This document shows, in pieces, positions 34,081-46,103 of a stretch of DNA of 64,000 nucleotides. Each line of letters opens with the position of its first letter. The stretch's first letter is position 1. Source of the stretch: Neckera pumila (taxonomy: Eukaryota; Streptophyta; Bryopsida; Hypnales; Neckeraceae); the NCBI GenBank assembly GCA_963969595.1, contig OZ018416.1, forward strand, positions 21,220,065-21,284,064, given 5' to 3'. A program made the translations under genes and the position numbers. The notes under the pieces are model-generated. The model ran no database searches, had not been told where the DNA came from, and saw only the letters and a list, made by a program, of their open reading frames with translations.

Positions 34081-36672
34081 AGAATCAAAAGGTTGAAACA
34101 TGAAGCCTAAAAATAGAATATCCAGAATCCTAGGACAATGTTTGGAAAAAAACCTTGGTTAGTTAATTGTTAACTAGTGGAATCGGGAAAAAACCTAGTT
34201 GCAATTTAATAAAGCAGGGAAATAAACAATGAAAATCTATAAAATTTCTATTCAAAGCAAAATAATAGAGACAAAATTGGATTTGATCATATTTGATCCA
34301 AATAGTTCAATATGTGAATTGGGAGAAACTAGTTGGTAAAATTGCAAAAATACACTACCCCATTATAAGAGACCCGTGGTTTTTTTAATCCCTGGATTCT
34401 GCGTGCTGATGACCTATGTGGTGTCTTGAAATGTTTACATGGACGTACAAAGTTTCGCATTGCTTAAGACTCGCAAATGACATTAGATTTAACATAGGAC
34501 ATCAGCATATTGGGAATCGGACGTCTAAAAAAACATGGATCAACGGGGTCCTTAAAGGCTGCCATGTGGCTGCAACCTAAGTGCCACGTGGACACAGGCA
34601 ACCACGTAGGAGTTTTTTTCATCCATTTTTGCTCTATGATGTGGCATCTGAGATGGCACGTAACGTAGCAGCGAAAAAAGTGATGTGACATCCAGCAAGG
34701 ATGATGTAGCATGCCATGTCAGCACATTTTTTCGTTATCTAAGGATTTTTTTGCTGTCTTTGAAGATGTCAACTTAGACATTTGTATGTCTTCTGAGACA
34801 TCAACTCAGATGTCCAGACGTTTTTATAGACGTATTTTGAAACATCACCTTAGACGTCTAGATTTCTTGTGATATCAATGTAAACATCTACTTTTCATCA
34901 TGAATATCTATGACAATGTTTAGTATGGTTTAGAAGAACAAAATGATGTCATGTTAGATGTTCTTGTCATGGAATGCACTTTTCGGAATGATGTTAATAT
35001 GGATAGTCTCACATGTCTCATATGACGTCCACATGCATGTCATAATGTCCAATATAACATATCATATACAATATACTATACATTATACATCATACATAAT
35101 ATACCATATATTATACATCATATATGATATACCATATACAATACGCCATACAAAACACATCCTAATTGGCAATTATGTCACATGGCTTTAAAAAGGTCAC
35201 TTGATGTGTGTTTATGGAGGGGAGAAGATGGGCTCTTTATACAAGTGGAGTGGTAGGTGGGAAGACAAACTATACGGGACATTGAAAACATTGGATTTAA
35301 ATTTTTGTGGAGCAGCACACAGACGTCCAGCAGGATGTTTTTTGTATGTCTTAAAGGCCTCTCTGATGACGTCTCCATAGACGTTATACCGACTATGACT
35401 ATGTTTCCTAGAACATCTAAAAGTCTATAAAAACGTCCAAAAAAACATCTCAACATTTTATAAGATGTCTCTAATGACATCTCTACGTCTATTTAGACAT
35501 CTCCAATATAATTGTAAAAAATTGTAAAATACAAATTGTAAAAAATGCAAAGACGAACTCTTTATACAAGTGGAGTGATAGGGGAGAAGACAAACTATAT
35601 GGGACATTGAAAACGTTGGATTTAAATTTTTGTAGAGCAGCACATAGACATCCAGCAGGAAGTTTTTTGCATGTCTCAAAGGCCTCTCTAATGACGTCTC
35701 CATAGACATTATGCCGATTGTGACTATGTTTCCTAAAACATCTAAAAGTCTATAAAAACGTCCAAGACAACATCTCAACATTTTCTAAGATGTATCTAGT
35801 GACATCTTTACGTCTACTTAGACATCTCTAATATAAGTGTAAAAAACGCAAAGAGACAGCCTAGCTATGCTAACATGTCATGCCACATCAGCATAATTTT
35901 ATGCCACATCAACTAATTTATACATGGCATGCCACGTCATATGCCATGTCATCGTATTTTTCCCCAAAGCTGCCCGACGGCTGCCCGATTCCTTTCTTTT
36001 TAACTTTGGTTAGACTTTTATCCAAGAAAAAAATAATTTACACAGATTTATCCTCCGTGAAATTTTTTCTTTAAAGCTGACATGGTAGTCTATGTTTTTG
36101 CGGACGGCTCGCCAAACATCAATGGGTCCTTAAAAATGTCATCAAAAATCCCGATGTCAATGGTAACACCAACTTGTTTTCATTCAAATTTGCCGCAATC
36201 ATCTGGAACATCCTTGGAAATCTTCTGAAATCGCAATCCTTCTCTTTAACATCTTGATGTCTCTGCAAATATAGTATGTTCGGCCTTGGACATCGCATGT
36301 TTTTGCTCCAACATAAAAAAAATACGGGTTTCTTATAGTGCACTAAACGTACTAGACTCTCATTAACGGAAATTTCAGGTACCTATCCTAGACTTGCCTT
36401 GTAAACGGGCATGCATACCAATCATAGAATTGGATCTGGTTGAAATAATAGAGTTAATTGTAAAGTGTGTGCAATGCGGGACTAGGAGTTGGAGTTCAAT
36501 GTTGTTTCCACCTAATATTTAGTAGATTTTAAAAGATACAGTTGTCCCATATTGATTGTCAAGGATACTGTGAGGTTAGACTCATGAGATTTGTAGGTTG
36601 TCAATCTATGAGATAATGAATTATATTCACAAAACTCTACACTAAATAGGGATATTAAGGGGACCTATACTA
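34081..36672. other. Repeat-rich stretch with many GACGTC/GACATC motifs
   Basis: From about 34750 to 35850 short motifs such as AGACGTCTA, GACATCT and GATGTC recur on both strands. I see no gene: the minus-strand open frames at 35178-35781 are two copies of a tandem DNA repeat. An AT-rich CATATA/TATACATCAT tract lies at 35055-35150. Confidence 0.5.
35233..35858. repeat. Tandem duplication, 325-bp period
   Basis: CTCTTTATACAAGTGGAGTG at 35233 and 35558 begins two aligned units that both continue through GCAGCACA, GACGTCTCCATAGAC and TGCAAAGA, with scattered substitutions. Confidence 0.85.
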
Positions 36673-37521
36673 TTAACCCCTAAAGGACCATTGTTCCTTC
36701 AGGGGACAAATGCAATTTTGAACAGGTACCTACGGATTGAATTTTTGTCCAGATTTTTTGAAACTTTTTTCAAGATAGAAAAACTGCTAAGCTTTGTGGA
36801 AATATAATTTTTTTAAATCGGTGCCCGTGAAAAAAAGTTATGCCCAAATTAGCTCAAAACAGCATTCGAAGGGCAGCAGAAACAATTTTGCAATTTATTT
36901 TTTTAATATTTTAATAATTTTTTATATAGATTATACTTTTGTCTATTTGGAAGCTCTGATTCATTTCATTTGGATTTTTATGAGAAAGTTATGGACAATC
37001 TTGTTTTGGGGGCACTTAGAGCATCTTCCTGGAAATTTTTTTTTATAGGATTCATTTCTGCATGCAATTTTTACAAATTTTCAAAATAAAGTTCCACAAG
37101 GTATTTTACATTTTCCTTCTATCTACAAACCTATTTCTATTTAATAAATTTTTTAATAATAAAAATAAATTTTTTTGGGTCTTTTTCCCCTAGACTCTTG
37201 ACTCAATCCTCTACTATAAAGATTTAAAGCTCAAAAATCTGTAGTGCAAAACATTTGAGTTAAAAATGTTCAAAGTCATGAAATCTAATCCTGCAATGTG
37301 CTGAAAAACTTATTCTTTTCACTTTAAATGCAAACATCTTGCAATCTGCACGGTTAAAAATTCTGAAATTTTTTCCACACATTTTCATATTAGTTAGGTG
37401 TAAGATCCTATGGTTAGATGTGCAAAAAAGACAATTTTCAATTTTTTTAACTCTTCGCTATAGAAATGGCAGTTTTGAGTGCTTTTGGGCCAAAAAAGGG
37501 CCTTGGTCCTTTAGGGATTAA
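36673..37521 (+). mobile_element. TTAA-type TIR element, copy C5
   Basis: TTAA-CCCCTAAAGGACCATTG on the left and CTTGGTCCTTTAGGGA-TTAA on the right. The interior is the same as C1 and C7. It is the uninterrupted reference for the two insertions in C7. Confidence 0.8.
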
Positions 37522-38166
37522 TTGACATCTCCCACTATATAAATATCTACATTTATTGTACATCAATAGTTGTTTAAGTAAGTGGGACTATACATCATAT
37601 TTCAAACATCTATAATTTTTGAAGATAAGTCCCTTCAAATGTTTGGTCCTCGTAATATCCCTATTTAGTGTAGCTTTTTTTGAGTTTGTATATTTTAGAA
37701 ATCTAAAAATTTTTATATCATATGAAATTATAAAATATTAGAATAAATAAGTCTATATATACCTAATATTTTGAACTCTTGAAATCTAGAAAAGGTCTAG
37801 ATCAAAAATTCTGAAATGTACAAATCAATGAGATTGAAATTCAAAATTTACATGTTAGTTAGATTTGAGACTCCAAAATTTACAACTATTAGTGATTGTG
37901 CTCACTAAAATCTACATTAAAGTTAGATTTTAGAGGCATAAATCTACATTCTAAAATATTTTATTTCAAAATTTGAGTTGATTTGGGGGTGGAGACATCT
38001 TCTAATAATACTGAAAAATGCATAGATTGCCCTTTAATAAAATGTACAAATTTCCCTGTCTCACATTTTCCTATAACAGCCACATTCCTTGTGAACATAA
38101 ATTTATTAAATTACATTTTAGTGTTTCTTTAGAGGGATTTCTCAGTGCAATATCCGCAGGGAATTC
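37522..38166. other. AT-rich spacer, no gene seen
   Basis: Nothing beyond short AT-rich repeats of the type AAATCTACA. Confidence 0.4.
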
Positions 38167-38536
38167 TACTAGAAAAAATTTTAGGCCTCCGCAGGGTTGT
38201 TCGAAGTACCTAAAATTTGAGTCTTTTGGGGCTAAAAATTTCATTTTTTTGCTATTTTTGAGCATCAAAAATTGCAGTGATGGTGGCGTAGGAACCAAGT
38301 TTTACGAGTTAAAAATTTAATTTTAAGAAACAAAAAAATTATTTTAAAATGTTTTTTGAAATAAAACAAAAAAAAACAAAAAAAAACAAAAAAAACAAAA
38401 TTTGACTATTTTGGCGAACAGTCAACTTGGCTTACTACTCACCGAGGGACTTTTTCAAATTGACAGGCCAAGCTCGGAAATAGCTTGGCATGTCAATCTG
38501 GAGAAGCCCTCCACAAGGCTGATATTTTCTCTAATG
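38167..38536. mobile_element. TIR element, D family, copy D1
   Basis: Inverted ends CTAGAAAAAATTTTAGGCCT and, reversed, CATTAGAGAAAATATCAGCC, with the shared block AAGCTCGGAAATAGCTTGGC near the right. An A-rich (CAAAAAAAA)n tract lies at 38360-38400. Confidence 0.5.
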
Positions 38537-39697
38537 CAGTCAAGTTTGTTGTGTTTTAGTAGCCCTTGTCAAATATACAAAGTCTCTAAACACTTTAAGT
38601 GTACATGGCTCAATCATAAATAGGTAGTAGCTTGTATCACCTTGTCTAATTAATTTGCCTCTTGGGTTTGCAACTCTTGTATTATACGCAAGGGTCATCG
38701 GCATTAAAACGGCTTAGAGGACGGCTTTTGTAAAAATATATCAAATTAAAAAGACCAAAAAGTTAGGTGAAAACCAAATTTAAAAAAAATTAAATGCAAA
38801 ACATGTTGGGTTGTCATACATATTAGAAAAAAATTTGTAATATGTATAAGGATTTGAAACACCTATGTACAGTTTTTAAAATTCTATACAAAGTTTCCTT
38901 CTGTTAAAATTAAATTTTTATGAAAAAGTCCAAGAATTTGGGTAGCTTGTCCCATGATAGATGTATTAAAAAACTCATATAATTAGATTTTTGATGCTAT
39001 TAATGTCCTCAAAAAATATTCATTTTATGTATATAATTACATTTTTGGATTCCTTGTTAAAAAGTCTAAAAGAATTTTCTATTTTAAAACATATTATATC
39101 CCTTGAAATTGGACTAAACTGCATTATAAGTGATTATAATCAGGGCCATATAATATGGAAATTGCATACCTAGGATTTGCCTACCTTTATTCCTACCAAA
39201 TGGGTCTTACACACCATGGATGAACTTTGTGGATGACAACTCAAAAGAGCAAATTGAAAGGCAGCCTATTTAAATGCTATTGAATATTTGACTGTTATGT
39301 TTGTGTACATTTTTCTCATGGAAACTAAATATGTGATCATTAATTTTATTAAATTGCATTTAATCCCTTAGCATACAAATATTCTCTAATATTGATGATT
39401 TGAAAAAACCATCATAAAATATTGTTTGGAAGAAGATTTTGGAAGAAGATTTTGGAAGTGACATACAGCAAATGAAAGTTGTAGATTTTGAGTTTTAGAT
39501 TCCATCTATACCACTAAATTTACCAATGCTATCACCAATGTGTATTTTTAATAAAATATTAAATTTTGAAAGTAAAATTTCAAAATTCCTTCTAAATTTG
39601 ATGACATGCAAAATATTATCATTTGATGACATGCAAAATATTATCATTTTTTGAATTAAAAAATATAAAAATGGATTTGAAATGAGGTTCTCTTCAT
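38537..39697. other. AT-rich spacer with short tandem repeats
   Basis: No gene. A 25-bp unit containing GATGACATGCAAAATATTAT is duplicated in tandem at 39597-39646, and GAAGATTTTGGAAGAAGATT is part of a 16-bp tandem near 39425. Confidence 0.5.
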
Positions 39698-40080
39698 CAT
39701 TAAAGAAAATTTCAGGCCTTTGGAAGGTTGCTCCACAGTCCTTCAAAGGACCCTGAAATAGTATTTTTTGAGGTTGAAGCATTATCCTCTGTTTCCGCGC
39801 AATTGAAATTGTAGTGATAGTTGTGCAGGAACCTAACTTTTTGAGTAAAAAATTAATTTTAAAATAATAATAATAATCTTAAATATCATTTTAAAATTTT
39901 AAAATTTTAATTTAAAAAAAAAATTAAATACAAAATCTGATTGTTTTGGGAAGCAGTCAGCCAAGTTGATTGCTCCCCAGGGAACTTTTTGAGATTGATA
40001 GGTGAAGTTTGAAATAACTTGGCATATTAATCTGGAGCAGCCCTCCGGAGGGTTGCTTCTTTCTCTAATGTACGGCGTTT
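39698..40080. mobile_element. TIR element, D family, copy D2
   Basis: The left end CATTAAAGAAAATTTCAGGC plus GGAAGGTTGCTCCA mirrors the right end TGGAGCAGCCCTCCGGAGGG followed by TTCTTTCTCTAATG. Aligned with D1 over about 370 bp. Confidence 0.6.
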
Positions 40081-40732
40081 GTTTATTTTTTGTATTCTTT
40101 AAATCTATAACCTCTTTTTTTGCAAATTTGGTTTTGAATTAGAATCAACGCAATTTTGGCTTGGTCAACCACTTGATACACTTCCACATTTGTCATTTTA
40201 GAAAAATATGTACTCTAGTACCACCAAATCCCACAATTAGATAGGACAACAACTCGATATAGTATCTCCACAAGTTAGGATGACTTTCATCCAAGCAATT
40301 ATCAGAAAGAAACAAGAATATGAATCTATTCTTTGTCCATAAATTGGACGTTGAAGCGTTAAGGAGTTAAAAGTAAGCTATATAAACGATTTTTATTTAA
40401 TTGAAATTTGGAGAATTCACGTTATCATGGTGAAGACAGTTTCGAACTAAATAACCTTCGAGCCACCAGGAGGCAGCGAGATGGTTACAAGGCATAACCA
40501 GCTCTGTCCCCGGATGAAAAATCATGTAACTATTGCTGCCTTAGTGGATGAATATCGTGTGATTACAAACAACTATCCTGCTCGTCGAGGAGACTTGGTC
40601 GAGCAAATAGATGCACACGATTAGAGCTAGTTACGTACCAGAGAAGTTAGTGCCACAGTACAACCCAAATGTTAAGTTATAGGGTGCTGGCAGACAACCG
40701 AGTGAGGACAGACATTCACCATTTCCCTGCAC
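40081..40732. other. Spacer, no gene seen
   Basis: Becomes more GC-balanced after 40440, but open frames are short and without motifs. Confidence 0.35.
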
Positions 40733-40906
40733 GTATCACAAGGGAGGTAGGAACTGTTACCATGAGGTAATGGTCAAATATTTCCCACATGGTAACCACC
40801 TCCTAAGTGTTAAACTACTATGAGTTTACCACTTCGGAGATGGTTACCATGCAGTAATGGTCAAATTATTCCCACATGGTAACCCCTCCTACCTTGCTTG
40901 TGTATC
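40733..40906. mobile_element. Foldback repeat with GTTACCAT arms
   Basis: The left end GTATCACAAGGGAGGTAGGA mirrors the right end TCCTACCTTGCTTGTGTATC. Inside, the unit TTACCATG.GGTAATGGTCAA / CCCACATGGTAACC occurs twice in direct order about 95 bp apart. It is 174 bp and non-coding. Confidence 0.6.
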
Positions 40907-41614
40907 CCAAGAACACTTCTCAGACTGTCTGCGCCGATTCAGGGATTCTACTGTAGCTAGCTAGAGTGGTGAATCTACTCTGCAAGTCTGCATCCCTGAT
41001 ACCGACTCCGTATTACCGATCATAAAGTAACTTATGCTCCGCCAGTTTGACAAGAGACCGATGTTACGGGGAATCGGTGGAGAGAGTTTAATTCGTTAAG
41101 TTGGCGGTATTTATGACTGGCGCGCGTTTCTGATCAAACCAGCGCTGTGAAACTTAAATCTGCAATCTGTACCGATCCTAGCTAGTTTATTACAGCTTTG
41201 TTGATGTACGTCACAATTTACGCAATTAAATAAATAGACGATATTATATCGATCGTGTTTCGGAAGAATCGGAACCAATCGATCTCGGTGAGTACAGACA
41301 TTCATATATGTCTAGCTGCTGGCCGGCGGTGTGGTGGTGGTAAGACGCATTTTGACTTCGTTCGTACGTTTGTTCCAATCATACGATGTGATCTCTCTAT
41401 ATCACGTGACTGACGTACAAAATATATAGAGCCTATATAAAACCTATCAATGAAAAATGATTGATAGAGAACTACCGACAGACATTGGCTGTTTTGGCTC
41501 AAATTCTGGGCACAGAATACGGAAGTAATTAGTCCGCTTATTGTCCTTGATTGTCATCTTGGAAATCAAGGAGTGCGGGAGGTAGACATCTCTTTTAGGT
41601 GCTGGGCCTTTTAG
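40907..41614. other. Low-copy spacer, no gene seen
   Basis: GC-balanced with short minus-strand open frames that have no recognisable motif. The string TATATAAAACC near 41433 is TATA-like, but no gene follows. Confidence 0.35.
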
Positions 41615-41622
41615 CTCCTCAC

Positions 41623-42993
41623 CAATGTCCGGGAAGAACTGGCGGCTAATACAAAGTTAGCCGGTTGAAATGGTAAAAAACCCGGTTGAGCTTTGAAAGT
41701 GAAGGATGGAAAACTGGAGGAAAAATTGATAAGATAAGCAATCAACCGGTGTACATAAAAATTTGGGGGATAATTTACCCGCCTCAATTTATAATAGGGT
41801 GGATTTTAACCGGTTTGTTTTGTAAAAAGGAGGATTTTAGTTGCTATACATGTACCGTAAGTGGCACATATCCGGGGTTAGGATAGGTCGGGTATTGAGA
41901 TAAAGAGGCCGGGTATTGCATAAGGGGGTCAGTGGGACCAGTTGAGGACAGGGCCAGCTGGTCGTAGGGGAGCACCCAAGGAAGAGGCAACCCTTTCTTT
42001 CCAAAAAATGTATGTTGAATTTGTTTGTGTAGCTTTAGAGGCCAGATTTGTTGATAATGACACTATTGATGCTTTTAAAATTCTGAATCCAATTCATATG
42101 CCTCAAAGGCAACTTGGTTTAGCATCTTGGGGGGTGGTACAGTTAGATTTGCTTTTGAGGCAATATGGAGAAGAAAAATGCAAGGGAGGGACAATTTTCC
42201 CTCCCTTGGTGAATGCTGCAGCTTGTAAGCAAGAATTCTTTGCTTTCAAGCTGTAAGGAACCACTGAATGGATAGAAAGGACTTTGGGGGATTTGTGGGC
42301 TTCTATTACTTGGAGTGCATCTTTGAAACTAAAGTATCCTAACCTTTTGACACTTGCTGAAATTGCAAGATGTCAATGTGTGAGTACAATGACGTGTGAG
42401 AGAGCATTTTCTGTGCAGAATGGCATCAAACAAAAATTTTGAAATCGCATGACAACAACACATTTGGATAGTGTCATACGTGTGAACATGGAAAGACCAG
42501 CCCAAGACTTTGAGCCCATTTTAATGGATGCCATCATCTTATGGAAGAATGCTAGAAAGTTTAGATATTTATTTACTAATCCTGAGAAGTATTTAACAGG
42601 GGCAACAGAGGATCCTTTTGAAGAAGGTGAAAATTCTGAACCCTAAACTTTGATTTCTGCAACCTTTTCAATGACCATCCTTAACTCCATATTGTATGGG
42701 TTGGGAGGATTCTTGGCTTTCAGTTGGTGAAAGGCTATGCCAGGTTCAATTCCTGCCAAGAATGTAATGTCTTTTTTAGATTGTAAATCGGCAATTTTTT
42801 GACATTACAGGATTTTCACTTTTCAAATTTTCACTTGGAAGGAAATAGGCCAGTTACAAACTGATATGGGGGGCAAAAAACCGGAAAAATTCAAAGTTAA
42901 AAGGATGAAACCGGTGCCCTCTAAAAAAAACTGGACCATTATTGTAGAAGGAGGATATCTACTGGTAGAGCTCCAAAATCTTCCCGAACGCTG
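41623..42993 (+). mobile_element. hAT DNA transposon with 8-bp target duplication
   Basis: CTCCTCAC is duplicated at 41615-41622 and 42994-43001. The termini CAATGTCCGGGAAGAAC and, reversed, CAGCGTTCGGGAAGATT are short imperfect inverted repeats, as in hAT elements. The 1,371 bp hold only the C-terminal part of a transposase, so the element is internally deleted. Confidence 0.85.
41960..42646 (+). pseudogene. hAT transposase C-terminal remnant
   Basis: One frame with two stops (TAA at 42254-42256, TGA at about 42440). It encodes KYPNLLTLAEIARCQC, then STMTCERAFSVQNGIKQKF-stop-NRM and THLDSVIRVNMERP, the hAT dimerisation region found in ZNF862-like and plant hAT transposases. Both stops fit C-to-T change (CAA, CGA). 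The N-terminal BED finger and the catalytic first half are missing. It acted in cut-and-paste transposition. Confidence 0.8.
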
Positions 42994-43001
42994 CTCCTCA
43001 C

Positions 43002-44306
43002 TGAAGAAATGCATTCCACCGACAAGCTTATGTACGTTATAGAACCGTTTCTTTTCCTTCTAAGATTCTACCAAATTCTCCAAATTCTCCATGAGACCTT
43101 TCTAGTCCTTCTCGTCCAAGTCCCTGCTAATCTCCAACAAAGGACGGTACTAATTTGCTTTACTCGAAATTTGCAACACAAGTCTGCATTTATTCTCCGA
43201 CGACCACGTGAGCAAATACGTGCAAAATCATATGTTCGGGAACCTGCTGATATCATCGTCAGGGAAACAAGGATATATAATCTCCCTGTGACGGATTCCA
43301 GGAAATCGACCTGATTGTAATTCAGTAGAACCAATTAGTAAGCCCCGGTACTGTATTTCTCAAGCTTGAATTCCAAGAAAATCAGTGTCCCACATGTGTC
43401 CCATGTGTTCATTTTTCTCCTTCCGCGCAGCCAATTTCTGAGGGGTCGAATTTTTGGGCAAAATCTTAAGTTACTTCATTTTTGCACTGACTACCCAAAA
43501 AATGGGTAGAAATATGAAATAAACTGCCAAGTATTTCAAAGTGTTGCTCTCCCAACAGGACTGAAATTAAGAAAATTGGCTACTTCGTCAGTTCTGTCTC
43601 CTTCTGAGGTTGGGCTTCCCATTTTGGGGTTCAACAAGTTCCAATTAGAATGACTTTAAAGATGTCTATCCATATAAAATGTGAGTACGATTGGACCAAG
43701 CGTATATGATACGTTTTTTCAACAAAACAACAATTGCATGAAAAAGCAAGACAACTTTAATCAATTGGGTTAAAACCAAATCCAATTCAATCTACAAAAA
43801 ATGATTAAATACAAATAATACATTGCTCACGTGCTATAAAAAAAAACATCTTTTTTTTAAAATCATACACAATAATTGAATGGCAGTAATGAAAAAGATA
43901 CAATAATTATTCATTTTGTACTTACATGTAAATCATGTAAACACAATACAAACACTTAATAACCACACAACTTATTGTTTGACCTGAGGGACTAGAAGAT
44001 GGCCAGCGATGGGTACTTGAGTGTAGATGGAGTGCCACGGAAGTGCATCGACCCACTTTTCTGAAGCAAGGGCACACATGGGAAGTTCCTTAGTCGAATT
44101 TCGACTAAGATACACTAAGCTTCTTCACTTATTGGCTCTACATGAGGAGAAGACTTTCGTTTGCAACTATTTGCAACTGTTTGTAAATGTTGACAAACTT
44201 TACATTTACTGTGAATGTGAAGGAATTTGAGAAGGACCTCACGTAAACCAAACCAATGCTGCAAGGACACAGCCTTCTCGCATTGTATCTTCATGTTCCA
44301 AATCCG
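43002..44306. other. Spacer 3' of the F-box gene
   Basis: An open frame at 43009-43314 on + starts MHSTDKLMYVIEPF with a hydrophobic stretch; it has no recognised domain and may be chance. 43980-44230 is GC-balanced and may hold 3' untranslated sequence of the minus-strand gene. A palindrome TTAGTCGAATTTCGACTAA lies at about 44091. Confidence 0.3.
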
Positions 44307-46103
44307 TCAACACTTAATTGCAAAGTTCGGTTGAAGTGTGAACGACGCCGGATTCAAGCTAAAGAAGTTGTCACCCATTTGATTTGCAGGGGGTGGCACT
44401 AAATCTTCGCATTTCTTGCCGTCTCGAATGTCATAAACAACACCATCACGACTGAGAGTGTTGAAGATGCAGAGCTTCCCATCTCCAAAGCCCACACAGG
44501 TGTGCTCAGGGTACACTTGAAGCCCTCGCCCACCGGATTTCTTGACCTTCACAACATTTCTCCATCGGCAAGTCAATACTCCTGCCTTATGGTTCTGAAA
44601 CTCCAGCTCGTCGATGCAATGGTCCACCGATTGATCCGGCTCTTGCTCAGAGAATACGAAGAGATTCCCATCGCTCTCAACTAATTGCAAGGTGTTGGAG
44701 TAGGACGACCAAGGGATTGGGACGGTCAGATCTTGCAGCCATGTTCCGTTCTCCACATCAAAAGCAACCACACCCCTACCACCACTCTCCAGAAACGAGA
44801 TGAGAAATAATTTCCCATTCAAGCATACGCCTGCCTGTTGCTCGTTTAGTCCGAAGGCGGGACCGGGGAGGTCACACACCTCTTTCCACTTTGATCTCGA
44901 TGAATCGAACACTTCCACTTTCCTAGAGAGATGCTCATCACATGCGGCGGAGCTTCCAGCCACAATCACTTTGTAGGATTTCTCAGCAGAATCGACCGAA
45001 ATGTGGACGAGCACTGGGTTTCTGGGATGGAGCAGTGATGGGAGCTCTCGCGTCTCTCCTGTCAAGGGGTTGAACACCACGAGTTTTCCTTTCTTGGGCA
45101 ATTTGGAAACCTCGGCACACATGAGTCCGCCATGGCCGCACACAGAATACTCCTTGAAAAGCTCTGCATCTGGAGGGGGCAGGTACGACACTGGGGGGAA
45201 GGACCTCCACGACTTGGAATGCAAATCGTATCCACTACAGCGCCAAGATTCTTTTTTGATGTAATAGTTGATAGCCGTAAACTGGCCTTCTGAAATTCCG
45301 CCCCGCGACTGTCTAAAAGCTTCACCCTCTATGAACTTCTTCCACGAATTTGATGATGTTTTTAAACGAAATAGATCTCTGAAATCTACTTTTTGCAATA
45401 CATTTGCCTGTAAATCATTAGGTAGAGAGTCCCAAGTTGTCGTTGTCGGCTTCTTGGATTTCACCTCCACTGAAATTGTTTCTAAAGGTACACATTGTTG
45501 TCTCTTCCAAAACCGGCGAACCCTAGGCAATCCAACAATATGTTCTCTTAAATCATTAGGTACCGAGTCCCATTCTGTCGATGTCGCCTTCTTTCTAATC
45601 ACCTCCACAGATACAGATTGTTCCCTAACTTTAAAGCAGCAATTCGGACCCAAGCCAAAAGCAGCAGACGGCGTGCGCACGTTAACGGATCCGAAGCTTT
45701 TCCAACCTCCATTTCTGCGCAAAGAGTACAGATCAGAGGGCATGCGCATCACGGACGTAGCGCAAAAGCAGTGGTACTGAGATTTCCCTTCACATGAATT
45801 CGAGGCGCTGGTCTTCGGTTTATCACAGTCCTTCCCCATGGAATTCGACCTTGACTTTCTAATATTGGAGTCGCTGCTGCAAGTAACATGCCAGTTGTGG
45901 TGGATCTGGTGACCTAATTGTCTCAATTTCTTTGATGGCCCCTCCGAATGGCGTGAGCAAAAGAGTCGTTCAACACTATGGTAGAAACTCGTCTCTCTAA
46001 TCCTCCTCTTCGACCCAGTGATGGATCCTGGAGCATGTCGTCGTGATGCCAGACACCTGCAGTAGCCGAAAGTGTTACTTACACGATGTTGGTTGTCGAA
46101 CAT
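44307..46103 (-). CDS. F-box protein with kelch-like C-terminal domain
   Basis: A single 598-codon frame. The F-box is at about residues 222-262 (WDSLPNDLQANVLQKVDFRD ... SNSWKKFIEG); in such proteins it binds the SKP1 adaptor of SCF ubiquitin ligases. Residues 270-590 form a plant F-box/kelch-type propeller: GGLMCAEVSKLPKKGKLVVF, NPLTGETRELPSL, SYKVIVAG, VEVFDSSRSKWKEV, GVCLNGKLFLISF and GVVYDIRDGKKCEDL. This part would select the target protein. Residues 165-197 are a degenerate second copy of the segment leading into the F-box. The usual family length is 350-450, so the first ~90-160 residues are extra; translation might start at Met89 (MGKDCDKPK). No stops or frameshifts: this is the best intact host gene here. 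Its target cannot be inferred. Confidence 0.88.
   Translation of the reverse strand: MFDNQHRVSNTFGYCRCLASRRHAPGSITGSKRRIRETSFYHSVERLFCSRHSEGPSKKLRQLGHQIHHNWHVTCSSDSNIRKSRSNSMGKDCDKPKTSASNSCEGKSQYHCFCATSVMRMPSDLYSLRRNGGWKSFGSVNVRTPSAAFGLGPNCCFKVREQSVSVEVIRKKATSTEWDSVPNDLREHIVGLPRVRRFWKRQQCVPLETISVEVKSKKPTTTTWDSLPNDLQANVLQKVDFRDLFRLKTSSNSWKKFIEGEAFRQSRGGISEGQFTAINYYIKKESWRCSGYDLHSKSWRSFPPVSYLPPPDAELFKEYSVCGHGGLMCAEVSKLPKKGKLVVFNPLTGETRELPSLLHPRNPVLVHISVDSAEKSYKVIVAGSSAACDEHLSRKVEVFDSSRSKWKEVCDLPGPAFGLNEQQAGVCLNGKLFLISFLESGGRGVVAFDVENGTWLQDLTVPIPWSSYSNTLQLVESDGNLFVFSEQEPDQSVDHCIDELEFQNHKAGVLTCRWRNVVKVKKSGGRGLQVYPEHTCVGFGDGKLCIFNTLSRDGVVYDIRDGKKCEDLVPPPANQMGDNFFSLNPASFTLQPNFAIKC

Noticed and set aside
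35178..35781. Two similar minus-strand open frames suggesting tandem duplicated genes
   Set aside because: They are shadows of the 325-bp tandem DNA repeat, AT-rich and without start context, motif or splice sites.
45268..45780. 170-codon frame on + inside the F-box gene
   Set aside because: It is antisense to a well-supported F-box/kelch frame and has no recognisable domain.
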